DNA from: Prunella strophiata
Taxonomy: Eukaryota; Chordata; Aves; Passeriformes; Prunellidae
Direction: 5' to 3'
Length of the DNA stretch: 64,000 bases
Assembly: GCA_036583965.1 (NCBI GenBank)
Contig: JAZBQD010000027.1
Coordinates: 6,094,187-6,158,186, forward strand
Shown: positions 8,401 to 19,318 of the stretch, one piece after another
Position numbering within the stretch: position 1 is the first letter of the stretch
How the letters are laid out: the number at the start of each line of letters is the position of its first letter
Program-made: the position numbers and the translations under genes
Notes under the pieces: model-generated
Databases searched by the model: none
What the model saw: only the letters and a program-made list of their open reading frames with translations
What the model was told of the DNA's origin: nothing

Positions 8401-11173
8401 TAATAATTCATGTGTATGAAAATTTGACTTTATTTTTATCCCCTAATATGGTGCAGAGTTTGCAGTTGGAGAAAGTTTACAGTTTGCTTTGCTTAGCATA
8501 TCCTGAAAGGAGTATCCATAGAGGATGTTCTCTCCAGATTCCTTCCTCTCCTTCACCTAATTTTAGGCTGTTCCTACTGTTCTGGAAGCCACGTCATTGT
8601 TGTAAGGAAACAACCTCTGGGTAGCATAGCTAGTAAATGTAAAATGAATTATTTGGAAAGTGTGAAAGCAAAAATAACTTCTGGTCCTTTTGCATTTCAC
8701 TTTATTTAGGCTGCAGCTCCTCACAGACCCCCTCTCCTTAGCCCTGGTACTGGACACATCCATCACAATTAATTTCAGCACACAAATGTGTAGGAAGCCA
8801 TGCAGGCAGCCAAAGAGTTTTGTTGGGTTATTGGGTTTGCTGGTTGCTCAGTGGAGGGCCTTAGTCACAGGAGGTGACTGAAACATGTGGGCTGTGGCTG
8901 GGGAGAGATTGTCATCCACTGGATTGCCTTAAGCAGCCAGGAAAATCCATCCTGAGACCTCTCAAGCAGCTGCTGTCATTAACCATTTCCAGTAATCCAG
9001 GAAAAAAAAGCATGACCAGTTGTGTATCTGAGAAGTCTAAACTAAGAAGAGAAAGCCTCCTCCTCTACACAAGCAGTTATTGGCTAGCAGCTATAATAAA
9101 TTATTTTATCACGTTTTAATATTTGGAAAACCTTTAGCAAGACAATCTTAGAGCACCACATAATCTCTTTACATCTGACTTATTTCCCATTACATTTAGC
9201 CTTTGAGGAAGCCTTCACTATTAAACTGTACATGTAATAGAATTTCTTTGACAATTTTCTTTCTTCTTTTTTTTAGTGGTTTGCCTCTTATGGTTATCAT
9301 CCACAAGTCCTGGTGTGGAGCTTGCAAAGGTAAGTGCATTGAATACTAGAGCTTGCTGAAATTTCTAATGAACCTTTTTACAGAAATCATGTAGCCATGA
9401 GAAATGTGAATTTTGCATCCAAAATGTAACTAATGGTATTTGTATTTAATTGAGAATGGCATAATATGGCAGTGTCATAGCAAACAAACAAGGCTGAGCC
9501 TTAAAGGCTGAGGTAGTTGAGTGGGAGTGGTTGTTTACAGCAGGATTTCTGTTTCTGCTGCACTGGATCAAATAAAACCACCTGTATTTGTTGGGCAGGC
9601 TTCAGCCCATGGCTACCAGGCAAGAATTGCTTCAGTTACCTCCTGTTCTGAGCCTGGCTGGGAGGGTTGGATACATACATTCCATTTACTCACAGCTTAT
9701 TGAAAAGTGCCACCTCTCCAGAGGGAGGGATGAAGGGGACATTTTGATATTGACCTGAAAATCTGAGATATTTTCCATTGCTTTTACATACCTCTTATTT
9801 TTATTTTTTTTCTTTAGCTTTGAAGCCAAAGTTTGCTGAATCCAAGGAGATTTCTGAACTTGCCCATAATTTTGTTATGGTCAACCTTGAGGTAGGCTGC
9901 CTTCTGGTCTCTATCCAGGTTCTGCCTAGTAATGAAGCATTTGGAATGTGACTCAACTGGTTGCATCCTGTTTTGTGTACATCCTAAATCCTGCACTCCT
10001 AAATAGGCATTCAGAATTGATTGATAGAGCTCATTGTTTTAAAAAGACTTTTTTTTTAGTCTGGTTATTTTAATTGTGTTTATAAACCTGGCTCTCTGCC
10101 ATTGTCTCTTTAACAGTTTGTACCTTGTGTGATTCAGTTTCCACAAGAAAGGAATTTATGTTAATTCTCTCAGTACATATCAAATATTCCTGTACCAGAG
10201 TGGGGTGGGTAATGCAAATTGACAGACCAGAAAAAATACTGTTTTCACAAATGATATTTACATAGGTAAAAATAACTTTCTTCCCTTGGAGAGTGGAGGA
10301 TACTGCAGTTACTTAGCATCACTTCAAGATGTAAATTGCTCAGGGTAGAAGGAATCTGAAGGCAGTAACTTGTTTCTGTAAAAGGCACCATGTTTTGTTA
10401 GATATTTTGTTAGATGTCTTGCTAATATCTTCCCTCTCTCCTGCCTTGCTGTGGAAGGATGATGAGGAGCCAAAGGACGAAGCCTTTAGTCCTGATGGAG
10501 GTTACATTCCCAGAATCCTTTTCATGGGTAAGGCATCCACAGCTGTTGTGTCCATTCACAGCACTGGGTTCTTACTGTTCCCATCTAAATTTCCTGTTGG
10601 ATTTCTTATTTCATAGACCCCAGTGGAAAAGTCCATCCAGAAATCATAAATGAGAGAGGAAACCCCAGCTACAAGTATTTCTATACCAACGCTGATCAAG
10701 GTATGTGCTGAGTTGTTTGAAATGCATTTTTAGTGAGATGAGGCTTTGGCAGTGGAGAGAAATTATGTTAATTTAAAGTGTAACTGGGATAGGTTGAATA
10801 CAATGATTCTCTAATGCTTCAGGACTCATATTCAGAATCATGATTCACCTTAATACCTACTAAAAGTCTCTAGGACCTAATTGTGTCTCCAGTTCTGGCA
10901 TGGGAAATCATGGAATTTTCATGATCCAGCCACACATAGTTGGGGAAAGGGTGCAGGACTGTTTTTTTTTTACAGATTAATCTGTAGATCTACATTGTGT
11001 AACTATGTTGTTTTAAAACACTTTCATTGCCAGTTCACCTTGATGTTTTCACCCTGAGATTAATGGTTGGTATCTCTCTGTGTAATCTTTCAGTTGTCCA
11101 AGGGATGAAGGAGGCCCAGGAGAAGCTGACAGGCGATGCTTTCAAACAAAAGCACCTGGGAGATGAACTATAA
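2373..11173 (+). CDS. TXNDC12: TXNDC12 (ERp18/ERp19), complete, seven coding exons
   Basis: This encodes a thioredoxin-fold thiol-disulfide oxidoreductase of the ER lumen. Joining 2373-2463, 4436-4496, 9277-9329, 9818-9891, 10458-10527, 10617-10700 and 11094-11173 gives 513 nt, or 170 residues plus TAA; human has 172. Every intron is GT-AG and the frame stays open throughout. Residues 1 to about 25 form a hydrophobic Ala/Leu-rich signal peptide. The redox active site is WCGAC with cysteines 64 and 67, the same motif as in mammalian ERp18. The cis-proline is Pro111 in GGYIPRILF. The acidic DDEEPKDE stretch follows the central strand. The C-terminus is GDEL, a KDEL-type retrieval signal (mammals have EDEL). 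The ATG has A at -3 and no upstream in-frame alternative. Its neighbour BTF3L4 is divergent, and KTI12 is nested in intron 2. Confidence 0.97.
2464..4435 (+). other. TXNDC12 intron 1
   Basis: The first 300 bp belong to the CpG island; the remainder is A/T-rich intron. I see no other exon or known repeat. Confidence 0.8.
4436..4496 (+). CDS. TXNDC12: TXNDC12 exon 2
   Basis: Codes [20 protein letters not shown] and two bases of the next Ser codon. The acceptor is TCTCTGGCAG and the donor CCAG|GTATGT. Confidence 0.95.
5301..5326 (+). repeat. Poly(A) tract, 26 A
   Basis: An uninterrupted run of 26 adenines in TXNDC12 intron 2. I see no recognisable retroposed body 5' of it and no clear target duplication, so it may be a simple tract. 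Confidence 0.85.
5770..6900 (+). promoter_or_regulatory. KTI12 CpG island
   Basis: GC-rich, CpG-dense sequence begins abruptly near 5790 inside an A/T-rich intron and covers the KTI12 5' region and whole coding frame. This supports an independent promoter rather than expression from the TXNDC12 transcript. No TATA box is seen. Confidence 0.7.
5995..6717 (+). CDS. KTI12: KTI12, intronless gene nested in TXNDC12
   Basis: This encodes the Elongator-associated P-loop protein KTI12, needed for Elongator's modification of wobble uridines in tRNA. The start MPLVVLCG matches the family N-terminus (MPLVVFCG in human) and fixes the ATG at 5995. The frame continues upstream to about 5851 without another ATG. 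The product is 240 residues, against about 354 in human. Domains: Walker A-like GRPGSGRS at 8-15, Walker B-like VVIVD at 58-62, RYELYC at 71-76, RWDRPLFT at 110-117, and a highly conserved C-terminal helical block [14 protein letters not shown] to [10 protein letters not shown] at 204-236. Two oddities stand out. The Walker A lysine (position 14) is arginine, and both the early loop and the long low-complexity linker of mammalian KTI12 are missing. The coding region is extremely GC rich. It shares strand and intron with TXNDC12 but has its own CpG island. Confidence 0.93.
   Translation: MPLVVLCGRPGSGRSRRAAELREALGGPERPAHVVAEAEGGRAALRAEVERRLSRRDVVIVDAGNELRSIRYELYCAARQAGTARCVLHCAGGAGGPDEPPFEEPDPSCRWDRPLFTVRGEEPLPLGAIRAALFESAPPPPHRATRTQPLQSCGFLHQLDRVTQDVLAAVLAAQRSGAQPGETIRVPGVAEGLVLSRPVSVAELSRLRRQFISYTKMQPSDENLPQLASMFLQYLSRSIQ
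7305..7310 (+). terminator. KTI12 candidate polyadenylation signal AATAAA
   Basis: This is the first AATAAA after the KTI12 stop, about 590 bp downstream and followed by TGTGTGCC. Further AATAAA hexamers at 7494-7499 and 7624-7629 are followed by GT-rich sequence and could serve as alternative ends. Confidence 0.5.
9277..9329 (+). CDS. TXNDC12: TXNDC12 exon 3 (active site)
   Basis: Codes [18 protein letters not shown], containing both redox cysteines. A T-rich acceptor precedes it and the donor is AAAG|GTAAGT. Confidence 0.96.
9330..9817 (+). other. TXNDC12 intron 3
   Basis: A 488-bp intron between the active-site exon and exon 4, with no further feature seen. Confidence 0.85.
9818..9891 (+). 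CDS. TXNDC12: TXNDC12 exon 4
   Basis: Codes [20 protein letters not shown] and MVNLE. The acceptor is TTCTTTAG and the donor GAG|GTAGGC, phase 0. Confidence 0.96.
9892..10457 (+). other. TXNDC12 intron 4
   Basis: A 566-bp intron with no further feature seen. Confidence 0.85.
10458..10527 (+). CDS. TXNDC12: TXNDC12 exon 5
   Basis: Codes [20 protein letters not shown] and LFM, including the cis-proline. The acceptor (GTGGAAG) is weak, but the frame and homology fix it. The following intron is only 89 bp. Confidence 0.94.
10617..10700 (+). CDS. TXNDC12: TXNDC12 exon 6
   Basis: Codes [20 protein letters not shown] and YFYTNADQ. The acceptor is TTTCATAG and the donor CAAG|GTATGT. Confidence 0.96.
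10701..11093 (+). other. TXNDC12 intron 6
   Basis: A 393-bp intron with no further feature seen. Confidence 0.85.
11094..11173 (+). CDS. TXNDC12: TXNDC12 exon 7, terminal coding part
   Basis: Codes [20 protein letters not shown] and HLGDEL, then TAA at 11171-11173. The 3'UTR continues in the same exon to about 11930. Confidence 0.96.
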
Positions 11174-11930
11174 TGAATACACTGAATGATACTTTTCATC
11201 ACTTCAAAACTAAGAGGAAATGATTAAACAGACCAAGAATGTAGATGCACTGAAGGGACATAATTCCCCTGGCAGCAATGTTAGGTTAAACCCTGTTTGG
11301 AGTTCACACACACACACAACAGTTACAGTGTTTTCTCTGCCTGGCAGTTTGAACTCTGGTGGTTCTTTGCAACTGGGTAATGTGCAAACACATCTCTGTG
11401 TGTGTTTGAGCAACCACTAATATTTGGTGTTAAAAGGGAGTTGTGTAGGGAAAACACCATTTGAGGACAATGTGATGGGAAAAACTAGAAGTAGCCATCA
11501 TTTTGACATTAATCAGGGTTGAATCTCTCTTTTCTCACTGGTATTATGTGATCCCATAGTTTTTACTGGGCATTCCCATCACTGGGGCATGTTCCTGGGC
11601 CAGTTGTTTTCTAGATATCCAAAACCATGAATTCTGCCACTACACCAAGTAGAATACATTTCATGAATGTCCAAATAGCATGTGAATGATCAGCTCTGCA
11701 AATGTATTTTTGTGTAAAACTGTGTGATTCACCTTTATTTGCCTTTGGGCAGAAATTTAACTTTTTCTTCATGCACTCACCTTTTGATTGTTTCATCAAG
11801 TGAGGGTGGGTTATGTTGAAGCTTTATGGGGTTTCCCCTTTTATTTGAATGTTTTTGGCGAATGCCTTGCCATCACATTGTACTGTATTTTTGTACCAGG
11901 GTGAAAAAAATTAAACCTTTTTAAACATAA
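11174..11930 (+). other. TXNDC12: TXNDC12 3'UTR
   Basis: About 750 bp of noncoding sequence runs from the stop codon to the poly(A) signal. It contains a short CA run (about 11306-11318) and several TTTT/ATTT-rich stretches. The end is set by the polyadenylation signal and the GT-rich sequence after it. Confidence 0.7.
11910..11915 (+). terminator. TXNDC12 polyadenylation signal ATTAAA
   Basis: An ATTAAA hexamer is followed about 25 bp later by a GT-rich element (GTGGTTTGTGG, about 11942), the usual arrangement for cleavage near 11930. No better AATAAA lies between the stop and this point. Confidence 0.7.
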
Positions 11931-14900
11931 GCATGCAGAGAGTGGTTTGTGGTTAAGGGCATAGCTTTATGTTCTTAAGCATGGGAGGGATATATTTTTG
12001 TTTGTATTGCAGTGATTATTAATGTTGATTGTCACAGCTAAGGTTTCTCCTTTTTATAATTAAAATACATAATTTGTTTTTCCATACAATTACAATTCAG
12101 CCATTCTTACACTACCCCCACTGGAAGGCAATGTGTTTATTTACTGGAGCTGAAGAGAAGAATAGCAGGGAGTAAAATCACCCCTCTTGACCTGCTGGGG
12201 ACACTTTTTCTAATATAGTCCAGCATGCTGTGGGCTTCATTGTCTCATGAGTGCATTGCTGGTCCATGATCAGCTTGTTCTCCACCTGGATTCCCATATT
12301 CTCCCATATTTGTGCAGCAAAACAGATTTCCAGACTTTCTTGTCCCTCTCCAGTTGAAGGGCTTTGCATTTCCCTTTCCTGAACCTCCTGACAACCCTCT
12401 CTGCCCATTTCTCTTGAGGTCCTCAGTGGCAGCACAACCACTGTTACATGGATGTCAGCCCCTCTCCCCAGCTTTATGTCATCTGCCAGTTTGCTCAGAG
12501 CTAGGTGTTAAAAAGGTACCAACCAAGGGAACTGCACTAATGATGAGTCCCCCTTCAGGCAAGCTGTTCTGTCAGTTTTCCATCCATTTCACTGCCCATT
12601 TATTTAGGTTGTACTTCCTCAGTTTGTCTGTGGGGATGCTTTGGGAGACAGTGTTGAAAGCCATAGTAAATAAACACCACCTACTGCTCTCCCCTCAGCC
12701 ACCAAATTAATCATCTCAAGCAAAAATTCCTGTCCAAAAGACACTTGCCATAACTTCCCATAACAAACAAGGAGATAATTTTCTACAGGTATTTATTGAG
12801 GAGCCATCTGAGGGTATTAGGTGGGGAAAATTGTTTATACAATAAACCCAGCTTGTCTACTGAATAAATTTTTACTGTTCATCAGCATTAGGAATTTTAC
12901 TTTCCAGACCAGTCTGTCTAAGAAATTTTAGGCACCAAAACTCAACTGGGTACTAAAAGACAAGGACTCAGTGGAATTAATGGGATTATTGCACATTGCA
13001 ATTACCCTGCTCAGCTGCTAATAGTTACTCTACAGGCTTTAACCTCTGCTTCTCTTGCAAATTGTCTAGTAAATTAACAATGGAATTGAACTCAGCAGCT
13101 ACTATCAAGTCCTATCAACCTCAAAGTAAATCTATATAAGCCTTAAAAAAGGATTTGTGTTGCCCAAAATATTCCCTTTTTTCCCCAGCTCTATCCATTG
13201 AGCAAATAAAAATAGTTCCTATCTGATGTTCATTTTATTTAGAGCTTTAGATTGACATAACTAAAAAATCATTGCTATGGCTTTTTTACTTGCCAGCAGG
13301 GGGAGGACTCTGCGTGTTCATCTGTGATAGGATTCAAAAAATCATAATTAAAAAGCAATCTCTGATGCAAATTAGCAGGGTGCACCTCTGTGAGCTTCCA
13401 TGTATAATTTTGCAGCAGCTCTGCCCTGCTCTTATCTCTGCAGTGAAGCTGCAGCCTGTGGGATGTACATCAAGTGCCCCTTTCTTTGCAAAATGCTCTG
13501 ATGCCTGAAGCAATGTGGCCTCAAAGTAATTTTTAGAAAGTTCTTCATCCACAGACATCTCCCTTCAGTGACAGGTATGGGCAATGTGCTTAATTCTTTG
13601 TATTTAAGACCACCCTGATTCAAAATTATCCTCCCTTCATATCTTCTCTGACACATCTCCTCTCCTTAGCACTTCATGCCTTCCAGACTTGGTACTTTGG
13701 AAGGAAGAACTTATTTCATGACCCTTTTTCCTTTGTTCTTCAGCTGCCTCCTTTCTCTCTAACCCTTGCTACCCTTTGTATGTTCAGAGCTTCCCCACCC
13801 TCTCTTCCATTTGCTCTTTTCAAGACCATGCTTTTGTCCTCTGTAGCAGGATGGAGCTTGGCATTTGCTGGCCTGCTTGGTGTCTAGCTGGGGTCTCAGC
13901 AGAATATTATTTATGTGCTTTCACAGTTTGATTTCCAGGGACAGCTGTTTAACTTGTGTAAAAGCTGTTTTCACATTCTGGATTGCAGGGGGAACCTACT
14001 TTTAATGTTAAGTCACTTCAGTATTTTTCTCTTTCCTACCTCTTAGTTTTATACCTGGATATTTTTGTTGCTATCTCCTACTGCAGATTCTTTACATCCT
14101 TCTTCTTCATAATCTTGATAAGATGGTTATATCTTGATAAGAAGGTACAGATGGTTGGCATTTTCTTCTGTGCAGCAGGATCCACCCAGCAGTTGCTTTT
14201 TGTATGTCCTGTGACTTTATGCACACAAGCAGGTCCCCAGGGCTTAGAGAAGCTGCCTGCAGGTCTACAGTGTTTCCTGCAGCTGTATTTGAAGTTAATG
14301 ATACACTGCAGCACTGCCCAGTAACCAAGATCTCAGCTTAGTTTGCCCCCATCAGCTTTGTTTCTTGTGCTGCCCATCTGTGTATGACTTGCAGTAACTT
14401 CACACGGATCACTTCTTCAGATGCATCTAGAAATCCCCTTGGATTCTCAGCTTTTCCTCTTTCTGTGGTGATAAAAAACCCAAAGACACTTCAAAATTGT
14501 TAGTACTGACCCAGCAAACTGCCAGGCTGAATTAATCTCTTGTAAACAAACATGCTGTCAGTTCCCTTTCTTCCAGAAACAACCTACAGAGGAAAAAACC
14601 CCAAAGTTAATTAGGGAGTGCCTGGATTGCAGCTCCCATCTGGCTGCCTGGGAGCAGAGGTTGCTCTGTGCACCTGAGGCTGGACAGGCTTTAAGGAAGT
14701 TTCAGCTGGAGACTCTGGAAACCTTTCCTTTGCCATGTTAAACAGCAGGGAACAAAACTGCAACAACCAAGAATGCCTGCATGGCCAGAGTGTCCCATCT
14801 GTCATCCTGGCATGCTGAGTTTAGGACTCATCTACTTCAAACACACTTTTGTCCCCATGGCTGTCTGCCTGCCACCGTGTCTAGCCTGCATCAAACTGCT

Positions 14901-17900
14901 AATGAGCTTCATTCACTCAGAGCTCAGTTTAGAGCTCCTGTATTAAATAGCTCTGAAGCAAAATATTATTAAACCCCTATGAATATGAGGTTATATACCC
15001 TTGGAGGTGATGAAACTTCTCTTTTGGCAAGAGGAGAGGTATTTGCATTGATGTTATGCTGTGATATTTCTTTGCAGCTGACCTGGTATTATGCCTGCTT
15101 GGGTCTGCCCAGCCAGGAGAATCACTCCAGGGCTATTCCCTGACAACTGTCACTATAGGTAGCTCTAAACTTGAGGCCTGAGGATAGAGATTGAGAAAGT
15201 AATAAAGATGGAATTACTCTGAACAGAGCTCTCTCCAGAGAGTGGGATGAAAAGGGGAAGGCACTGCAAATCCATGCTCATTTGAAAGCCAGCAAAGCCA
15301 AAGATGAAGATTCTCTAAAAGGTTGCATCCCCTTTCCAGACAGCTGTGTAAGTTGTCTTTGGCACTGACTGGAGAGGGAAGGCTGCTGCCTGGAGGAAGC
15401 CAGGAAACAATAATAAGGTCTGTCTAAATGTTAAAAGTCACTTTGTCTCAAAACTATTTGGCTTATTAACCCGTTCCCCCTTTCCTCCTTGAAGAAACAG
15501 GCGCTGATTTGTTAAGCAGTTAGTCAAATAATCTCAGTTTGCTTTTCCCCTCCAAGTTTGTCTAGAGTAAGGTGTGGCTGTGCACAGTTCCCAGGCCTGC
15601 CATTGTCCAGGGAGCAGCACTCCGGCCCCTGCAGTGCCAGCCCAGTGCCACCACGTCAGCACCATCCAAGGAGGAGGAATCTTCACTGGCAAGGGCCAGC
15701 CAGCCCCTGTGACCTGTCACAGGCAGTGGCAACAGGGACCAAAGCTTGAGTGATCCTCTCCAAGCTGTGAAAAATGTCATGGCACCTTTTTGTGATGGTG
15801 AAATCTGCAGTAAGTTCCTTTGATTATGGACAAAAAAAAAAAAAAAGAAAAGAAAAATAGAGACCCCAACTCCCAACTCTGCTCACAACTACACTGGAAG
15901 CAGGGACTGGCTGACCTGTGCTCACAGCATTCCAGGTTCTGACTCAGAACAGTGACAGAGGCTGTCACACACCACCCTGTGCTGGCTCTCATCCCAGCAC
16001 GGGGCACAGCTTCAGGAAAAGTGCAGGGAGCAGCCAGGGTGTGGGAGCAGGCAGGATGGGGGGAGCAGGCAGGGTATGACCTGGGCATGGGATCTCAAGA
16101 AGGTGGGTGCTGCTCCCGTGTTCTGTTTTCCTCCACCAACCCAGGAATCTCCTCCTCCACTCCCATGTCTCTGCTGTGATGTGGGGAGTGAAGGGGAGTC
16201 AACTTCCTAGAGTTCCCACCCTCTCAAAAGGTCATGATCCCATTGTTACCACTCCAAGTCAGGGCAAGGGAGGAGCTGGAGCAGAGCTGAAGGGCAGGAG
16301 TGTGTGGACTGAGTTTGGCTAAGGCTGTAGGTAACTGGCTGCTGATCAGAGCTCATTTGCTGGTATACACTCATTTTTGGACCATTTTGCACATGCACAG
16401 CATGAAATAGGTAGATGTGCTGCAGAAATATTAATTGATAAGAACTGCAGATGTGCTCCCTGCTTTTTGAGAGTGCTTCAGGTCACAACATAACATGCTG
16501 TGCATAAAATAAGCTGCACTGGCAGCACAGTCAAATTTGGATGTCACTATTGTGCTATTTCTGATATTATGAACAGTGTTCAAAGAGCCATTTGTGAGGA
16601 TTTGGATGCATTAGCCCTGTTAAAGGGAATGAAATTCACACACATCCTGGGGACACAGCATGGGCCTTACATGCTCTTTGTTCCACACTGAAGTGGAGAA
16701 GAACCTGGGTGAGTGCTGCCTATTCAAACAAGGAGGATTTTGTTTGTGGGTGTCCTGTTTTTACCTGGCTCCCCTGGACAACAGCTGATTTAACTGTTTT
16801 GGTGCTGCTCTTGCTTTAAGAATAAATAAATCAATACATAAATTGATAAATTAATTTTTAAAAATTCCCTTTTTAGAAAAGATTAAATTTGTTTCTTCAG
16901 ATCAATTGCACTGTGAGAGGATGGAGTGTTTTGAATTAAAAATGTTGAGAGAGTAGTAGAGTATGCATGTTGTGCTTGATAAATGTGCTCTCCTGACTGC
17001 TGTGAGAGCATGAGATAGATCCACATGTCAGAAAACAAGATAAAGCACAGCATCTGCTCTTCCACCTCCGTGTGCTTGTGGGAGTTCTTTCCTGTTTCCT
17101 TATTTCCCCATCTATAAATCTAAAATAACAAAGACCTCCCCCACTGGAAGCGGTATCAGCAATTCATGACCATACAACATTAAAACCTGGCAGGGAAGTG
17201 CACTAGGAGAGCAAAAATATTCACTCCATAAATTATAGAAACATGTCTAAACAAGGTGATAGACAGCAAAAATCACTACATATTCTCCTGTCTCCTAATT
17301 ACCTGGGTGCATGCCTTCTTTTGGTTATCCCTCATTAAGAAAGGGCTTGTTGGTAAACACTGGCATTTCAGGGGTAGCAGGAAATCTGGAAAAGCCTTTG
17401 GAGATTAGGATTGAACAGTGGCTCTGCCCTTGTGGCTGAGGTTATGGGGTGCCAAATCAGGTGCTCACTGCCAGATGCCCAAGTGAGCCTCAGCCATGAC
17501 GTGTCCTTTGCATCAAAGCAGCAGGTATGTGCCCATGACCATTTGCACTGTGTTGGTGCTTTATAGGGCTGTGGGATCACAATGATTTTCTAGACTGAGC
17601 ATCAGTCAGCAGAGAGAAGAGCTCTACCCATGCTGGATTGATGAGAAGTCAGGTTTTGGCAGAGATCAGCTATCCCAGAGCAACAAGAGGATTGCAAGGA
17701 GCTACAGACTTTTTTAGGTGTCAAGCCTGCTAGGCTGTCTTTGCAATACTTGTTTTAATGAGTTTGGGATTTTGTTACACTGATGATTATTTCTAGTTGC
17801 CTACACAAAGCTGTTATTTTGCTGAAGGCTTAAATCAGGGCCTGGTTTATATAACAGTAATTTTAGCTGGGGTTTTGATGGCAAATACATATTTTCATTC

Positions 17901-19050
17901 TAGATGAGGGTAGAAAATTACTCTGATGTTGGGTAGAATTGTCCCCTGAGTCACCTGGCAGATAGCTCTGACTTGAGTAAAATGGAGAAGCTGTATGGCA
18001 TCTCTGATCTGCAGAGAGAAGAGGTGCTCCTTAAAGCTGCTCAGCATCTCTCCTGTGATTGTTCCTAAAATGTTCACCTTAGCCATATGCTAGTCATATA
18101 GCACTACTGTGCTCCCTGGCTTTCTACATTCCCATGACACTGGTAACTAGTCAACTGTCCTGGAAAAAATGTAGCAATAAATCAATTGTCAGACTCCTCT
18201 AAAGTGGCTGAACTGTTATAAAGCTCAAGCTGCTCCAAGGGCTGGTTGACCTACAAGCCAGTCCAAAGACCACTGAAGATCAGAGCTGAGGATCAGATGT
18301 TGAAGATAACCAGATGTGCAAAAAGCTTTTACAAGTGGACAAAATTATTCCTGTGCTGTGTGGGCGGTGTCCAAGCTGAATCAAAGTGCTGCACATCAAA
18401 CAAAAGGCACAATGAGACTGAGAAGCAAGCAGCAGTGCTCTGGAGGACACAGCAGGGTGAAAAGTCATCTGCACCCCCAAGTTTTCAGGGTTTGAGTTCA
18501 GAGGTACTGCCTGAAGACAGAAACACTGCAAATCCAGTGCCTTTAAGCACCTCCTGCTCTGGCCTCCCTCACAAGGAGCCTCTCTCCTGAGGCCCAACAA
18601 GACCTTGTGTTTGTGCTGAGGCACTTGGTTAAATCCTGCCATCTCTGCTGGTTGTTAGGGAAGCACCTTCTTAGTTATGTCACACATATTTAATATGTTT
18701 TTTAAAACCCAATATTTTGTTCATTCTGTCTAGGGCATCATGTCTAAAGGCTATTTTGGTTTCCTGGAGAGGAACAGACCACAGTCAGGTCTCTCTGGGG
18801 TCTAAGAGGTTTTAAAGCTAAGAGGGTCCACCACAACCTCTTCATCAGATCTCCTTCATGTAGATCGCAGCCACTGCCTCAATTTTTGCCTTCTCACCAG
18901 TAGAAACGTAGTGCCTGGTGCCACATCGGCCATCACTAGGCTTCAGAGTTAACAGTGCTACTGATGAGAACCCCAGCCCGTGCGGAAAGCGCGCTAAGAA
19001 TGACAAGTTTGTGTCGTACCCGGGACATTTTCCCTGCCGGCGGGGGCTCC
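11931..19050. other. Intergenic region TXNDC12-RAB3B
   Basis: About 7 kb without a gene that I can support. It contains a CR1 fragment (about 12160-12720), an A-rich run near 15830-15857, a G-rich purine stretch near 16040-16080 and otherwise plain sequence. Open frames up to about 130 codons occur but none shows recognisable protein similarity. Confidence 0.7.
12160..12720 (-). mobile_element. CR1 LINE fragment, reverse-transcriptase region, antisense
   Basis: The plus strand reads as a decayed reverse complement of the avian CR1 second open frame (reverse transcriptase part). Recognisable landmarks are the block around 12180-12290 (CTGCTGGGGACACTTTTTCT and the following 'isolate' and CATGATCAGC parts), GTCATCTGCCAGTTTGCTCA near 12478, and GGAGACAGTGTTGAAAGCC near 12645. 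These match the 'SKFADDTK' and 'KAFDTVSH' coding blocks read backwards. The copy is heavily mutated with no intact frame. The outer boundaries are approximate. Confidence 0.8.
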
Positions 19051-19149
19051 AGGAGCGCCTGAGGCGATTCCCACTCCCGCGGCCCCCGCCCCGCCCCGCG
19101 CGCTCCGCCCCCGGGGCCGCCCCAGGTACCGGCGGGGGGGGCGGCTCCC

Positions 19150-19318
19150 GCCACGCGAGCAGCGGCCGCGGGACCGCTCGGCTCGGCTCGGCTCGCTTCG
19201 CTTCGGCTCGCTTCGCTTCAGTTCAGTTCGGCTCGGCTCGGCTCGGCTCGGCTCGGCTCGGTTTGCTTCGGCTCGTCCCGGCTCGGTTCGGCTCGGCGCC
19301 GCCGCTCCTCCGCCGCAG
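19150..19318 (+). other. RAB3B: RAB3B noncoding exon 1 (5' end approximate)
   Basis: A strong donor, CCGCAG|GTAAGAG, at 19318/19319 lies in the CpG island and would splice to the acceptor directly before the RAB3B start codon at 29459. The exon contains no ATG downstream of about 19080. It is largely made of a GGCTC-type pentanucleotide repeat. The 5' boundary is unknown; the donor is the only well-supported end. Confidence 0.6.
19172..19299 (+). repeat. GGCTC/GCTTC pentanucleotide microsatellite
   Basis: About 25 imperfect 5-bp units, mostly GGCTC with GCTTC, GTTCA and GTTCG variants. The longest pure block is at about 19229-19260. It ends some 20 bp before the exon 1 donor, so it would be transcribed into the RAB3B 5'UTR. 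Confidence 0.85.

Larger units (their letters stand above)
4497..9276 (+). other. TXNDC12 intron 2, host of KTI12
   Basis: This 4.8-kb intron contains the complete KTI12 gene on the same strand. Elsewhere it holds a pure A tract at 5301-5326 and a short TGTC/CTGT tetranucleotide run near 7714-7732. Nothing else is recognisable. Confidence 0.85.
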
